Translations under genes and position numbers: made by a program
Notes under the pieces: model-generated
Databases searched by the model: none
Seen by the model: only the letters and a program-made list of their open reading frames with translations
What the model was told of the DNA's origin: nothing
In this document: positions 25,169-34,776 of the stretch, one piece after another
Numbering within the stretch: the first letter of the stretch is position 1
Layout of the letters: each line of letters begins with the position of its first letter
NCBI RefSeq assembly: GCF_000403435.2
Contig: NZ_KE159710.1
Coordinates: 1-64,000, forward strand
Direction of reading: 5' to 3'
DNA from: Oscillibacter sp. 1-3
GTDB lineage: Bacteria; Bacillota; Clostridia; Oscillospirales; Oscillospiraceae
Length of the DNA stretch: 64,000 bases

Positions 25169-25984
25169 TTGAAATCAAGAATCCTGGTAGCAGTGGTGGG
25201 CGTCCCGGTGCTTGTTTGGGTGGTATTGTGGGCGCCGTCCATTGTGATGCTGGCCGCCCTGTGCCTCCTGGCGGGCATTGGGGCCATAGAGCTTCAGCAG
25301 TGCGTCAGCGGAGTGAAGCGGAGCGAGCTGGCAGGCATGGGTGCCGTGGCGGCAGTGTTTGTGGTGGAGTGGTACTATGACCGGCCTGAGGCCATTGCGC
25401 TCCTCTTGATTATTGAGGCGGTACTCTTCTTCGGCTACGCCATCAAAAAAGGCGGCGAAGTGAAGTTCAACCAGATCATGGCTGCGCTTTTTGGCAGTAT
25501 CGCCATCGCCTGGTCCTTCTCCGCCTTCCTCCGCCTGGAATCCGCCGGCATCCACCGGGCCTGGCTCCTCCTGCCCTTTATCCTCAGCTTTGCCTGCGAC
25601 ACCTTCGCCTATTTCGCCGGCCTCACCCTGGGCAGACACAAGCTGGCCCCCAAGGTCAGCCCCAAGAAAACGGTGGAGGGCTCCGTCGGCGGTCTTGCGG
25701 GCAACGTGGTCTGTGGCCTGCTCTTTGCCTGCGTCATGGACCGCTGGTTCGGCGCGTCCATTGCCGCCGTCCCTATGGTGCTGCTGTCCCTCATCTGCGG
25801 CGTGGTGGCTCAGATCGGTGATTTGAGCTTTTCTCTCATCAAGCGGGAGTTCGGCATCAAGGATTACGGACACCTCTTTCTGGAGCACGGCGGCGTGCTG
25901 GACCGGTTTGACAGTGTGCTGTTTGTGGCCCAGACAGTTGAGATCGCCCTCATGCTTTTTCCCGCAGCTTTTTCGATTTGGTGA
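25169..25984 (+). CDS. cdsA: Phosphatidate cytidylyltransferase
   Basis: A multi-pass membrane enzyme (271 residues) making CDP-diacylglycerol for phospholipid synthesis. The C-terminal signature reads KREFGIKDYGHLFLEHGGVL followed by DRFDS; the catalytic acidic residues are intact, but the usual PGHGG is LEHGG. I take the TTG at 25169 as start because AAAGGAT lies eight bases upstream and the protein then begins at the usual point before the first membrane helix. An ATG at 25133 is the alternative (283 residues). Confidence 0.9.
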   Translation: MKSRILVAVVGVPVLVWVVLWAPSIVMLAALCLLAGIGAIELQQCVSGVKRSELAGMGAVAAVFVVEWYYDRPEAIALLLIIEAVLFFGYAIKKGGEVKFNQIMAALFGSIAIAWSFSAFLRLESAGIHRAWLLLPFILSFACDTFAYFAGLTLGRHKLAPKVSPKKTVEGSVGGLAGNVVCGLLFACVMDRWFGASIAAVPMVLLSLICGVVAQIGDLSFSLIKREFGIKDYGHLFLEHGGVLDRFDSVLFVAQTVEIALMLFPAAFSIW

Positions 25985-25999
25985 GGTAGGACAGGGGAT

Positions 26000-27151
26000 A
26001 TGACGAATATAATAACAATACTGGGCTCTACCGGCTCCATTGGCCGACAGACGCTGGATGTGGCGGAGCAGCTGGGGCTGACTGTCGCCGCCCTTACCGC
26101 CAACAGCAGCGTAGAACGGGTGGAGGAACAGGCCCGGAAATTCCGGCCCCGCCTGGCAGTTATGACCAACGAGACAGCGGCCAGGGAGCTGGCCGTCCGG
26201 CTGAAAGACACGGATACCAAAGTTTTGGGCGGCCCCGCCGCTCTGGAGGAAGCCGCCGTGCTTCCAGAGGCGGATACGGTGGTTACCGCCGTGGTTGGCA
26301 TGGTGGGACTGAGGCCCACCCTCGCCGCCATCAGTGAGAAAAAGCGCATTGCCCTGGCCAATAAGGAGACTCTGGTCTGTGCCGGAGAGCTGGTGATGGA
26401 CGCGGCGGACAAGAGCGGTGCGGAGATCATTCCAGTGGACTCAGAGCATTCCGCCATCTTCCAGTGTCTCCAAGGCTGCGGGGACCGGCGGGAGATCAAG
26501 CGGCTGATCCTGACCTGTTCCGGCGGACCCTTTTTCGGCATGAACCGGACGGAAGCGGGCAGAATGAAAAAGGCGGACGCCCTGAAACATCCCAACTGGA
26601 AGATGGGGCCCAAGATCACCGTGGACTGCGCCACGCTGATGAACAAGGGGCTGGAGGTCATTGAGGCCATGCGGCTCTACCGCCTGCCGCTTCAACAGGT
26701 GGACGTGGTGATCCACCGCCAGTCCATTGTTCACTCCCTGGTGGAGTTTCGGGACGGGGCGGTGCTGGCCCAGCTGGGGACGCCGGATATGCGTCTGCCC
26801 ATCCGGTATGCCATGACGTACCCAAAGCGGGGAGAAACGCCGGCAGAGCCGCTGGATCTGCTGACCTGTCCGCCGCTGACCTTCGCAGAGCCGGACCGGG
26901 AGACATTCCCCTGCCTGGCTTTGGCGGAGGAGGCGGCCCGGCGGGGCGGTACCGCCTGCGCCGTGCTGAACGGCGCCAACGAGGAGACTGTCCAGCTGTT
27001 TTTGCTGGATCGGATCGGGTTCTATGATATTTTTCGTTTGACAGAAAAAGCCATGGCGGCCCTCCCGGTGGTGAAAGCCCCCTCTCTGGAGGAGATTTTA
27101 GAGGCGGACCGGGCGGCCCGCGAGATCGTGAGCAAGGAGCATTTGGCATGA
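26000..27151 (+). CDS. dxr: 1-deoxy-D-xylulose 5-phosphate reductoisomerase
   Basis: A 383-residue NADPH enzyme of the MEP isoprenoid pathway. ILGSTGSIGRQTLD binds NADPH, and IPVDSEHSAIFQCL, SGGPFF and NKGLEVIEA are family active-site segments. It overlaps rseP by four bases. With ispG downstream and uppS upstream it places isoprenoid supply beside lipid-carrier synthesis. Confidence 0.97.
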   Translation: MTNIITILGSTGSIGRQTLDVAEQLGLTVAALTANSSVERVEEQARKFRPRLAVMTNETAARELAVRLKDTDTKVLGGPAALEEAAVLPEADTVVTAVVGMVGLRPTLAAISEKKRIALANKETLVCAGELVMDAADKSGAEIIPVDSEHSAIFQCLQGCGDRREIKRLILTCSGGPFFGMNRTEAGRMKKADALKHPNWKMGPKITVDCATLMNKGLEVIEAMRLYRLPLQQVDVVIHRQSIVHSLVEFRDGAVLAQLGTPDMRLPIRYAMTYPKRGETPAEPLDLLTCPPLTFAEPDRETFPCLALAEEAARRGGTACAVLNGANEETVQLFLLDRIGFYDIFRLTEKAMAALPVVKAPSLEEILEADRAAREIVSKEHLA

Positions 27152-28206
27152 AACTCATCTATATCCTGGCGGCAGTCCTGATATTCGGCGTTTTGGTTGC
27201 GGTCCATGAGCTGGGCCACTTTCTGGCGGCAAAGCTCTGCGGCGTGCGGGTCAATGAGTTTTCCATCGGCATGGGGCCCACGGTCTGGAGCCGGAAGCGG
27301 GGAGAAACACAGTATTCCTTCCGAGCCCTGCCGATTGGCGGCTTCTGCGCTATGGAGGGGGAGGACGAGGACACCGGCGACCAGCGCTCCTTCGTCCGCC
27401 AGGGCTTTTGGCAGAAGCTCCTGATTCTGGCGGCCGGAGCGGGGATGAATTTTCTGGCGGGCCTTCTGATTCTGCTGTGTCTGTACGCCGGGGCGGGGGT
27501 CTTTTACACCGACCAGATAGCGGACCTGGCCCCGGAGTTTTCCCGGCAGGGGGAGCTGCTGCCCGGGGACCGGATCTACAAGATCAACGGCTACCGCGCC
27601 TATCTTGCGGGGGATTCCAGCATGTTTTTGAGCTATGCCCGGGACGGCGTGGACCTGGAGGTCATCCGGGATGGTGAGCATATTGTGGTAAAGGACCTCC
27701 GGCGGCAGACCTACACCGCCCAGGACGGCGCCGCCTACCGGGGCTTCGGCCTGTACATGGGCCGGTATGCCGAGGAGGCCACACTGGGAAATAAGCTGAA
27801 ATACACCTGGAACACGGCTTTAGATTTTGTCCAGCTGGTGCGGTTCAGTCTGGTCCAGCTGTTCACCGGCGGAGCTTCCGTGGAGGACCTCAGCGGCCCG
27901 GTGGGTATTGTTTCCGCCATCACCGAGGTGGGAGACCAGGCGAAGACCCAGCGGGACGCCTGGTCGCAGATCTTCTATTTCGCCGCGCTGATCGCGGTGA
28001 ATCTGGCGGTGATGAACATGCTGCCCATCCCGGCGCTGGACGGCGGACGGGTGTTCTTCCTGTTGGTGGACCAGCTGACGCTGCTGCTGTTTAAGCGGAA
28101 GGTGCCTGAGCGGTACCAGGCCGCTGTGAACACGGCGGGCTTTGTGGTTTTGATGGGCTTCATGCTGCTGGTGACCTTCCATGATGTATTCAAGCTGTTT
28201 CAATAG
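27148..28206 (+). CDS. rseP: RseP/RasP-type site-2 metalloprotease
   Basis: A 352-residue intramembrane zinc protease. HELGH is at residues 20-24, a PDZ domain lies in the middle (around LLPGDRIYKINGYRA), and the third zinc ligand is in LPIPALDGGR. It cleaves anti-sigma factors and remnant signal peptides in related bacteria. The position between dxr and ispG is conserved. Confidence 0.95.
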   Translation: MKLIYILAAVLIFGVLVAVHELGHFLAAKLCGVRVNEFSIGMGPTVWSRKRGETQYSFRALPIGGFCAMEGEDEDTGDQRSFVRQGFWQKLLILAAGAGMNFLAGLLILLCLYAGAGVFYTDQIADLAPEFSRQGELLPGDRIYKINGYRAYLAGDSSMFLSYARDGVDLEVIRDGEHIVVKDLRRQTYTAQDGAAYRGFGLYMGRYAEEATLGNKLKYTWNTALDFVQLVRFSLVQLFTGGASVEDLSGPVGIVSAITEVGDQAKTQRDAWSQIFYFAALIAVNLAVMNMLPIPALDGGRVFFLLVDQLTLLLFKRKVPERYQAAVNTAGFVVLMGFMLLVTFHDVFKLFQ

Positions 28207-28217
28207 GAGAAAAGGCT

Positions 28218-28736
28218 ATGAACTTTACACTTCGTCCCTGGCGGGCGGAGGATGCCTCCGCCATTGTTCCCTATGCTGACGATCCGCTGGTGGCCCGGAA
28301 CCTGCGGGACGTGTTTCCGAATCCCTATACCTTGGCGGACGCTGAGTCCTTCATCAGATCCTGCATGGAGATGGAGGGACGGGGCCAGTTGTGCCGTGCC
28401 ATTGTGGTAAACGGTGAGGCGGCGGGAAGTATCGGCCTTTTCCTGGGAAATGACGTGTACCGCAGAAGTGCGGAGCTGGGCTACTGGCTGGGGCGTCCCT
28501 TCTGGCGGCAGGGCATCATGACCGCCGCCGTAAAGGAGATGTGTGCCCTGGGCTTTGGGGCATGGGACATTGTCCGCATCTATGCGGAGCCCTATGCCAA
28601 AAACGCAGGCTCCCGGGGCGCGCTGGAGAAGGCGGGCTTCACCCTGGAGGGGATCAAGCAGAAGAGCGTATTCAAAAATGGGGAGCTGCTGGACTCCTGC
28701 ATCTATGCAAGGCTGAGAGAGGAAGCGGAGCAATGA
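28218..28736 (+). CDS. GNAT family N-acetyltransferase (RimJ/RimL type)
   Basis: A 172-residue acetyltransferase: N-terminal LRPWRAEDASAI, ELGYWLGRPFWRQGIMTAA (acetyl-CoA loop) and NAGSRGALEKAGF near the C-terminus, as in RimJ-like enzymes. It is inserted between rseP and ispG and overlaps ispG by four bases (ATGA), so it is part of the operon. The substrate is unknown. Confidence 0.88.
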   Translation: MNFTLRPWRAEDASAIVPYADDPLVARNLRDVFPNPYTLADAESFIRSCMEMEGRGQLCRAIVVNGEAAGSIGLFLGNDVYRRSAELGYWLGRPFWRQGIMTAAVKEMCALGFGAWDIVRIYAEPYAKNAGSRGALEKAGFTLEGIKQKSVFKNGELLDSCIYARLREEAEQ

Positions 28737-29770
28737 CAAAGCAGCTGATGGTGGGCAATGTCCTGGTAGGCGGCGGCGCCCCGGTGAGTATTCAGTCTAT
28801 GTGCAATACAAAAACCGACGATGTGGAGGCCACTGTGGACCAGATCCTGGTCCTGGAGGATGCCGGGTGCGAAATCATCCGTGTGGCTATCCCAGATCAG
28901 GCGGCGGCGGAATCGGTGGACAAGCTCAAAGAGCGCATCCGCATCCCCCTGGTGGCGGACATCCATTTCAACTACAAGTACGCCCTCGCCTGCGCAGAGC
29001 GGGGGGTGGACGCTATCCGTATCAACCCTGGCAACATCGGCGGGGAAGAGAGGGTGAAGGCGGTGGCGGACCTGTGCCGCCGGAAGTCCATCCCGATCCG
29101 CATCGGTGTCAACGGCGGTTCTTTGGAAAAGGAGCTGCGGGCAAAGTACGGCGGCGTTACTGCAGAGGCTTTGGTAGAGAGCGCCATGGGCCATGTACAT
29201 CTGCTGAATAAATTTGACTTTGACGACATCTGCATCTCCGTCAAGTGTTCTGACGTGCCGCTGACCATGGCGGCCTACTGCCTTCTCAGTGAGCGCACGG
29301 ATTACCCCCTCCATCTGGGCGTCACCGAGGCGGGCACGCCCTCTATGGGGCTGGTGAAGTCCGCCATGGGCATTGGGGGACTGCTCTGCATGGGGATCGG
29401 CGACACCATCCGGGTGACGCTGACCGCCGACCCGGTGGAGGAGATCTACGCCGCCAAGAAGATTTTGAAGGCGGCGGGCCTGCGGAAACAGGGGGTGAAC
29501 CTCATTGCCTGCCCCACCTGCGGACGTACCCGCATTGACCTCATTCCCATGGCGGAGGAGGTGGAGCGGCGGCTGGCGGACTGTGAGAAGAATATCACCG
29601 TGGCGGTGATGGGCTGCGCCGTCAACGGCCCCGGCGAAGCCGCCGCCGCCGACATCGGAATTGCCGGAGGCAAGGGTGAGGGACTTCTGTTCCGAAAAGG
29701 AGAAATCCTTTATAAGATGCCGCAGGAACGGCTTGTGGATGCCTTGATAGAGGAGATTGAGAAGCTGTGA
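28733..29770 (+). CDS. ispG: (E)-4-hydroxy-3-methylbut-2-enyl-diphosphate synthase
   Basis: A 345-residue [4Fe-4S] enzyme of the MEP pathway. The iron-sulfur cysteines are in CPTCGRTRIDL (about residue 261) and MGCAVNGPGEA (about 294). The ATG at 28733 overlaps the GNAT stop codon; the protein then begins at the typical position (VGNVLVGGGAPVSIQSM). Confidence 0.96.
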   Translation: MTKQLMVGNVLVGGGAPVSIQSMCNTKTDDVEATVDQILVLEDAGCEIIRVAIPDQAAAESVDKLKERIRIPLVADIHFNYKYALACAERGVDAIRINPGNIGGEERVKAVADLCRRKSIPIRIGVNGGSLEKELRAKYGGVTAEALVESAMGHVHLLNKFDFDDICISVKCSDVPLTMAAYCLLSERTDYPLHLGVTEAGTPSMGLVKSAMGIGGLLCMGIGDTIRVTLTADPVEEIYAAKKILKAAGLRKQGVNLIACPTCGRTRIDLIPMAEEVERRLADCEKNITVAVMGCAVNGPGEAAAADIGIAGGKGEGLLFRKGEILYKMPQERLVDALIEEIEKL

Positions 29771-29882
29771 GAACCAGAGGATGTTGATATGACAAAGCGG
29801 CAAAATTTGCCCGGAAATCCTATGTTTGTCCCATGTGAATTTGTCCTTGTTGATGTTTTGGCGTGTGTAGGAGGGTTTTGTT

Positions 29883-30089
29883 ATGAAAGCGGCTTTTTTT
29901 GCGCTGGCGCTCGGCGTATTCCTCAATATGTCGACTTTTGACGGGCAGGTGTGGCCCATTGGTTCAGTTGCCGCCATTGTGATGATGGGTGTATGGATCA
30001 AGGTCTCCATGGACAGGCGTTTTGAAGAGCTTGAAAAGCAGATCAAGGACCGGAGTACGGCTCAGAACGAAGAGAAGGAAGATCAGTAA
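29883..30089 (+). CDS. Small membrane protein upstream of polC
   Basis: A 68-residue protein with two hydrophobic segments (residues ~3-17 and 23-41) and a charged C-terminal helix ending in EEKEDQ. The ribosome binding site is TAGGAGG. It lies six bases before polC and is likely co-transcribed. The function is unknown. Confidence 0.65.
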   Translation: MKAAFFALALGVFLNMSTFDGQVWPIGSVAAIVMMGVWIKVSMDRRFEELEKQIKDRSTAQNEEKEDQ

Positions 30090-30095
30090 AACACT

Positions 30096-33000
30096 ATGTC
30101 GAGAAACATCCCATTTTTTGAAATGTTCACGGAGCTGCAGCTCTCCCCGGAGCTGCGGCTGAAACTGGCGGGAGCAGTGCTGACCGGCGCCGCCATTGAT
30201 CAGGGGGAGATGTCTATCCGTCTCCAGCTGACGGTGAAGAGCCAGCTGAGCGAGGGGGATTTGCAGAGAATTCAGGATGCCCTGCGGGCGGTCTACGGCT
30301 TTTCCAGGGTGGAGATGGACGTCACCTGCAAGGCGCCGGAGGCTCCGCGGCCTGCGCCGTCCGCCTCTGCTCCCAGGGCGGGGAAGGGCGGCAAGCCCGT
30401 TGTGGGCAAGGTGCTGATGGGAAACCCCATCAAGGCAAAGGCCGTGCCTATGAAGGATCTGGATCTGAAGATGAACAACGCGGTTGTGACGGGGAAGGTT
30501 TTTTCCTTCGAGTGCCGGGAGACCCGGCGGCCGGGCATGTGGCGGCTGAGCTTTGACATGACAGATTACACAAACTCCGTGACGGTGCAGAAAAACCTCA
30601 CCGCCAAGGAGGCCCAGGCTCTGGAGAGCGCCGTCAAGCCAGGCATGTGGCTGTGCGTCCAGGGAAAGATGGAGCCCACCTGGGACGGCAAGGACATCCA
30701 GCTGAACCCCTACCACATCAATGTCACCGAGCACCAGCCCCGGCAGGACACTGCCTCGGAGAAGCGTGTGGAGCTCCACCTCCACACCAAAATGAGCAAC
30801 ATGGACGCCCTGACGGACACAAAGGAGGTCATCCAGACCGCCATCCGCTGGGGCCATCCCGCCATTGCCATCACAGACCACGGCGTGGCCCAGTCCTTCC
30901 CGGACGCGTGGCACGCCGCCGGGGACAAGATTAAGATTCTCTACGGCGTGGAGGGCTATTTTGTCAACAACTTGGACGACCGGGTGGCGGTTCACGGTTC
31001 TCTGGACTGCGCCCTGGATGACGAGATCGTCTGCTTTGACATTGAGACAACCGGACTCAAGGTGGACCGGGAGGCTATCACAGAGATCGGCGCGGTGGTG
31101 CTGAAAAACGGGGAGATCGCGGAGCGGTTCCAGACCTTTGTCAACCCGGGCCGCCGTCTGACGCCGGAGATCATCGGTCTGACAGGCATCACAGACGAGA
31201 TGCTCAAAGACGCCCCTCAGCCCAAAGAGGCATTGGCGGATTTTCTGGAGTTTGTGAACGGCCGCCCTCTGGCGGCCCACAACGCGGAATTCGACATCGG
31301 CTTCATCCGGGCGGGGTGCCGGGAGGCGGGGCTGGACTTTCAGCCCACTTACATCGACTCGTTGATTCTGGCACAGAACCTGCTGCCGGGCCTGGGGAAA
31401 TACAAGCTTGACGTTGTGGCGGAGCATCTGGACCTGCCCGCCTTTAACCACCATCGGGCCAGCGACGACGCGGCCACGGTGGGCTATATGCTGATTCCCT
31501 TCTGGAAGATGCTCCACGAAAAGGGCATTCACACCCTCCAGGCGGTGAACGGAGAGATGGAGAAGCTGCGGCCTCTGGGGGGGAAGTCCAACCGCTTCCC
31601 CAAGCACATCATCCTGCTGGCCCGGAATAAGGTGGGGCTGAAAAATCTCTACCAGATGATCTCCGCCTCTAACCTGAAATATTTTAAGCGGGTGCCGATT
31701 ATCCCCAAGAGCCTTTTGAAAGAACACCGGGAGGGGATCATCGTGGGCTCTGCCTGCGAGGCGGGGGAGCTGTTTAAGGCTGTGGTGGACCACAAGGACT
31801 GGGACGAACTGAAACGGATCGCTTCCTTTTACGACTATCTGGAGATCCAGCCCCTGTGCAACAACCGCTTTATGCTCCGAAACGGCGATGCCAGAAGCGA
31901 GGAGGATCTGCGGAACTTCAACCGCACCATCGTCCGCCTGGGAGAGGAGCTGGGCAAGCCCGTCTGCGCCACAGGGGACGTCCACTTCCTGGAGCCGGAG
32001 GACGAGGTGTACCGCCGCATCCTGCTGGCGTCCAAGAAGTTTCCGGACGCCAATGAGCCTTTGCCCATCTATTTCAAGACTACGGACGAGATGCTGGAGG
32101 AGTTTGCCTATCTGGGGAAGGAGAAGGCCTACGAGGTGGTGGTATCCAACACCCGCCTCATAGCGGATCAGATTGAGACCTTTGAGCTGCTGCCTAAGGA
32201 GTTGTTCCCGCCAAGGCTGGAGAACTCCGAGGAGGATCTGAACCGCCTGGTGTGGGAGAAGGTCCACCGGCTCTACGGAGAGGAGCCGCCGGAGCTCATC
32301 GTAAAGCGGCTGGACGTGGAGCTGGGCGGCATCCTGGGCAAATACGACGTGGTGTATATGTCCGCCCAAAAATTAGTGCAGCGGTCCCTGGAGAACGGCT
32401 ATCTGGTGGGCTCCCGTGGATCTGTTGGGTCATCTCTGGCGGCCTACATGTCCGGCATCACAGAGGTGAACTCCCTGCCGCCCCACTACCGTTGTCCCCA
32501 GTGCAAAAAGAGCGAGTTTATTGAGGACGGCTCCTACGGCTGCGGCGCTGACATGCCGGACAAGGTCTGCCCGGTGTGCGGCACGAAGTACGAAAAGGAC
32601 GGCTTTGACATTCCCTTTGAGACCTTCCTGGGCTTTGGCGGCGGCAAGGTGCCGGATATTGACCTGAATTTCTCCGGTGAGTACCAGGCCCGGGCCCACC
32701 GCCACGCCATCGAGATGTTCGGCGAGACCCAGGTGTTCCGGGCGGGCACCATTGGAACCCTGGCGGAGAAGACCGCCTATGGCTTTGTGAAGAAATACTT
32801 GGAGGAGAACGCCATGACGGCGGGCCGGGCGGAGGAGAACCGCCTGACGCTGGGCTGTGTAGGCGCCCGGCGCACCACCGGGCAGCACCCGGGGGGGCTG
32901 GTGGTGGTGCCGGATGACAAGTCTATGGAGGACTTCTGCCCCGTCCAGCACCCGGCGGACGACGACGGCTCCGACACCATTACAACCCATTTTGAATACC

Positions 33001-34085
33001 ACTCCATGGAGGCCAATCTCCTAAAACTGGACATGCTGGGCCACGATGACCCCACCATGGTCCGCATGATGCAGGACCTCACCGGGGTGGACCCCCAGAA
33101 GATTCCTCTGGATGACCCGGACACTATGTCCATCTTCACCTCCAGCAAGGTGCTGGGATATGAAAACGATGAGATTTTGGGCCCCACCGGGGCCGTGGCC
33201 ATCCCGGAGTTCAACACCCGCTTCACCCGGCAGATGCTGGTGGACACCCAGCCGAAGGATTTCAGCACGCTGGTGCGACTCTCCGGCTTTTCCCACGGCA
33301 CCGATGTGTGGCTGGGCAACGCCAAGGACCTGATTCTCAGCGGCACCGCCGGCGTTTTGGATACGGTGGGCTGCCGGGACGACATCATGCTGTACCTCAT
33401 CAAAATGGGCCTGGACCCCAAGATGAGCTTTAAGATCATGGAGTCCGTCCGAAAGGGCAAGGTGAAGAAGGGGGGCTTTGAGCCTGGCTGGGAGGAGGCC
33501 ATGCGGGAGCACGATGTGCCCGGCTGGTACATCGAGTCTCTTGCCAAGATCGGCTACCTCTTTCCCAAGGCCCACGCCGTGGCCTACGTTATGATGGCCT
33601 TCCGCATTGCCTGGTACAAGGTCCATGAGCCCCTGGCCTTCTACGCCACCTTCTTCTCCGTCCGGGCCAAGGCATTTGATGCGGAGTATTGCTGCGCCGG
33701 AAAGGATGCGGTGAAGCGGAAGATCCGGGAGATTGAGAACAACAAGGACGCCACCGCCGTGGAGCAGAACCTGCTGACCACGCTGGAGGTCTGCTATGAG
33801 TTTTACCTCCGGGGCTACCACTTCGACACCATCGACATCTACAGATCCGACGCCACGAAATTCCTGGTGACAGACGGCGGACTGCTGCCGCCCTTTGTCT
33901 CCGTCCACGGCCTGGGCGACGCGGCGGCGCTGGACACGGCGGAGAAGCGGGAAGGGAAGGATTTCATCTCCATCGAGGAGTTTGCCATGTGCTGCAGCAA
34001 GCTCTCCAAGACCCACATTGAGCAGCTGAAGGCTTTGGGGGCTTTCGCGGGGATGGCGGAGACCAGCCAGATGACGCTGTTTTAA
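30096..34085 (+). CDS. polC: DNA polymerase III alpha subunit, PolC type
   Basis: A 1329-residue replicative polymerase of low-GC Gram-positive type. Order of parts: N-terminal domain, OB-fold (about 130-215), PHP domain beginning at HLHTKMSNMDA (about 226), inserted proofreading exonuclease with DIETTGL (about 315), and the polymerase with PDIDLNF (about 853), followed by duplex-binding sequence. It is shorter than the ~1440 residues usual for Bacillus, mostly in the N-terminal part. A zinc-binding insert is visible as CPQCKKS...CPVCG. It ends the pyrH-polC cluster. Confidence 0.96.
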   Translation: MSRNIPFFEMFTELQLSPELRLKLAGAVLTGAAIDQGEMSIRLQLTVKSQLSEGDLQRIQDALRAVYGFSRVEMDVTCKAPEAPRPAPSASAPRAGKGGKPVVGKVLMGNPIKAKAVPMKDLDLKMNNAVVTGKVFSFECRETRRPGMWRLSFDMTDYTNSVTVQKNLTAKEAQALESAVKPGMWLCVQGKMEPTWDGKDIQLNPYHINVTEHQPRQDTASEKRVELHLHTKMSNMDALTDTKEVIQTAIRWGHPAIAITDHGVAQSFPDAWHAAGDKIKILYGVEGYFVNNLDDRVAVHGSLDCALDDEIVCFDIETTGLKVDREAITEIGAVVLKNGEIAERFQTFVNPGRRLTPEIIGLTGITDEMLKDAPQPKEALADFLEFVNGRPLAAHNAEFDIGFIRAGCREAGLDFQPTYIDSLILAQNLLPGLGKYKLDVVAEHLDLPAFNHHRASDDAATVGYMLIPFWKMLHEKGIHTLQAVNGEMEKLRPLGGKSNRFPKHIILLARNKVGLKNLYQMISASNLKYFKRVPIIPKSLLKEHREGIIVGSACEAGELFKAVVDHKDWDELKRIASFYDYLEIQPLCNNRFMLRNGDARSEEDLRNFNRTIVRLGEELGKPVCATGDVHFLEPEDEVYRRILLASKKFPDANEPLPIYFKTTDEMLEEFAYLGKEKAYEVVVSNTRLIADQIETFELLPKELFPPRLENSEEDLNRLVWEKVHRLYGEEPPELIVKRLDVELGGILGKYDVVYMSAQKLVQRSLENGYLVGSRGSVGSSLAAYMSGITEVNSLPPHYRCPQCKKSEFIEDGSYGCGADMPDKVCPVCGTKYEKDGFDIPFETFLGFGGGKVPDIDLNFSGEYQARAHRHAIEMFGETQVFRAGTIGTLAEKTAYGFVKKYLEENAMTAGRAEENRLTLGCVGARRTTGQHPGGLVVVPDDKSMEDFCPVQHPADDDGSDTITTHFEYHSMEANLLKLDMLGHDDPTMVRMMQDLTGVDPQKIPLDDPDTMSIFTSSKVLGYENDEILGPTGAVAIPEFNTRFTRQMLVDTQPKDFSTLVRLSGFSHGTDVWLGNAKDLILSGTAGVLDTVGCRDDIMLYLIKMGLDPKMSFKIMESVRKGKVKKGGFEPGWEEAMREHDVPGWYIESLAKIGYLFPKAHAVAYVMMAFRIAWYKVHEPLAFYATFFSVRAKAFDAEYCCAGKDAVKRKIREIENNKDATAVEQNLLTTLEVCYEFYLRGYHFDTIDIYRSDATKFLVTDGGLLPPFVSVHGLGDAAALDTAEKREGKDFISIEEFAMCCSKLSKTHIEQLKALGAFAGMAETSQMTLF

Positions 34086-34097
34086 GGCGGGAGGACC

Positions 34098-34692
34098 GCG
34101 AAAAAAAGAGGCTTTTTGATCGCCGCCGTCCTGCTTTTCGCGCTCCTTCTCTTTGCGCTCTTTGTGCAAGAGATGCTTCGCTCCCCTTATATCGCGGCGG
34201 CGGCGGTGTTCTGCCTCCTAGGCCTTGTTTGGCGAAAAAATCTCTCGCCGTTGGGCATTCCGCCATTCTTCAAACAAGGCCTAGCCGGACTTTTCCTGTG
34301 CGGGAATATTCGTTCACTGGCCCTGCGCTTTGCGCCGTGCCTGGTGGCCGGGCGGAGGCTGAGACGGTACGTCCAGTCCGGTGGAAAGGCCCGAGTGGTC
34401 TGTTTCGGCAGGCCGGAGGCAGGGGAGGAGGCTGGCTTCTATCTGGCTTTCGATACGGTGCTCCGGCAGGACAGCAGTCTCCGGTTTCTGCGATGTCGAG
34501 CCCCCGGGCCTCGCTGCGGCTTTGCCACAGGAACGGGGCCGGGAGGCGGAGGTCTACTGTTTCCAGAATCAAAGAGGCCGGGGAATCCGGCTCACCGGCA
34601 GCCTGGAGCAGGGGAGATGTTGGTTCGAGATTGCCGTACACAGAGTTCAGATTGCCGGAAGAGCGGATGAGGTGTCCGTTTTGAAGGGCTGA
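34098..34692 (+). pseudogene. Frameshifted gene of unknown function containing a 14-bp inverted repeat
   Basis: A reading frame begins after GGGAGGACC with GCG AAA AAA AGA, which looks like a lost GTG/ATG start of a membrane protein. The first usable start is a TTG at 34116. After a hydrophobic N-terminus, protein-like sequence (GFYLAFDTVLRQ) runs to about 34490. The protein-like signal then moves to the +1 frame (CDVEPPGLAAALPQE, EVYCFQNQRGRGIRL) and ends at a TGA at 34690-34692. The simplest reading is a decayed gene with one frameshift. Bases 34218-34231 and 34271-34284 are a perfect inverted repeat within it. Confidence 0.5.
34218..34284. repeat. 14-bp perfect inverted repeat, 67 bp overall
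   Basis: CTAGGCCTTGTTTG (34218-34231) and CAAACAAGGCCTAG (34271-34284) are exact inverted copies separated by 39 bases, which hold a smaller GCGA/TCGC stem. It lies inside the decayed gene after polC. No transposase or clear target duplication is seen. Confidence 0.7.
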
Positions 34693-34736
34693 TCTGAAAA
34701 TTATGTTGCTTTTGCACTGGCTTTTTCCCTAAAATA

Positions 34737-34745
34737 TGGTACAAT
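34737..34745 (+). promoter_or_regulatory. Candidate extended -10 promoter of the ferritin gene
   Basis: TGGTACAAT at 34737-34745, with TTGCAC 19 bases before the TGG; spacing to a -35 is not ideal. Confidence 0.45.
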
Positions 34746-34776
34746 ATTTTTATAAATATAGAGAGGAGCATCTGTC

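Noticed and set aside
29789..29941. Fifty-codon frame beginning MTKRQNLPGN upstream of the small membrane protein
   Set aside because: No ribosome binding site and it overlaps the better-supported 29883-30089 gene in another frame.
29964..32369. 801-codon open frame on the minus strand opposite polC
   Set aside because: It lies fully antisense to polC, whose domains are intact. Long antisense frames are expected in GC-rich genes with strong third-position bias.
34218..34284. Insertion sequence at the inverted repeat
   Set aside because: Only 67 bp long, no transposase and no evident target-site duplication; kept as a repeat only.
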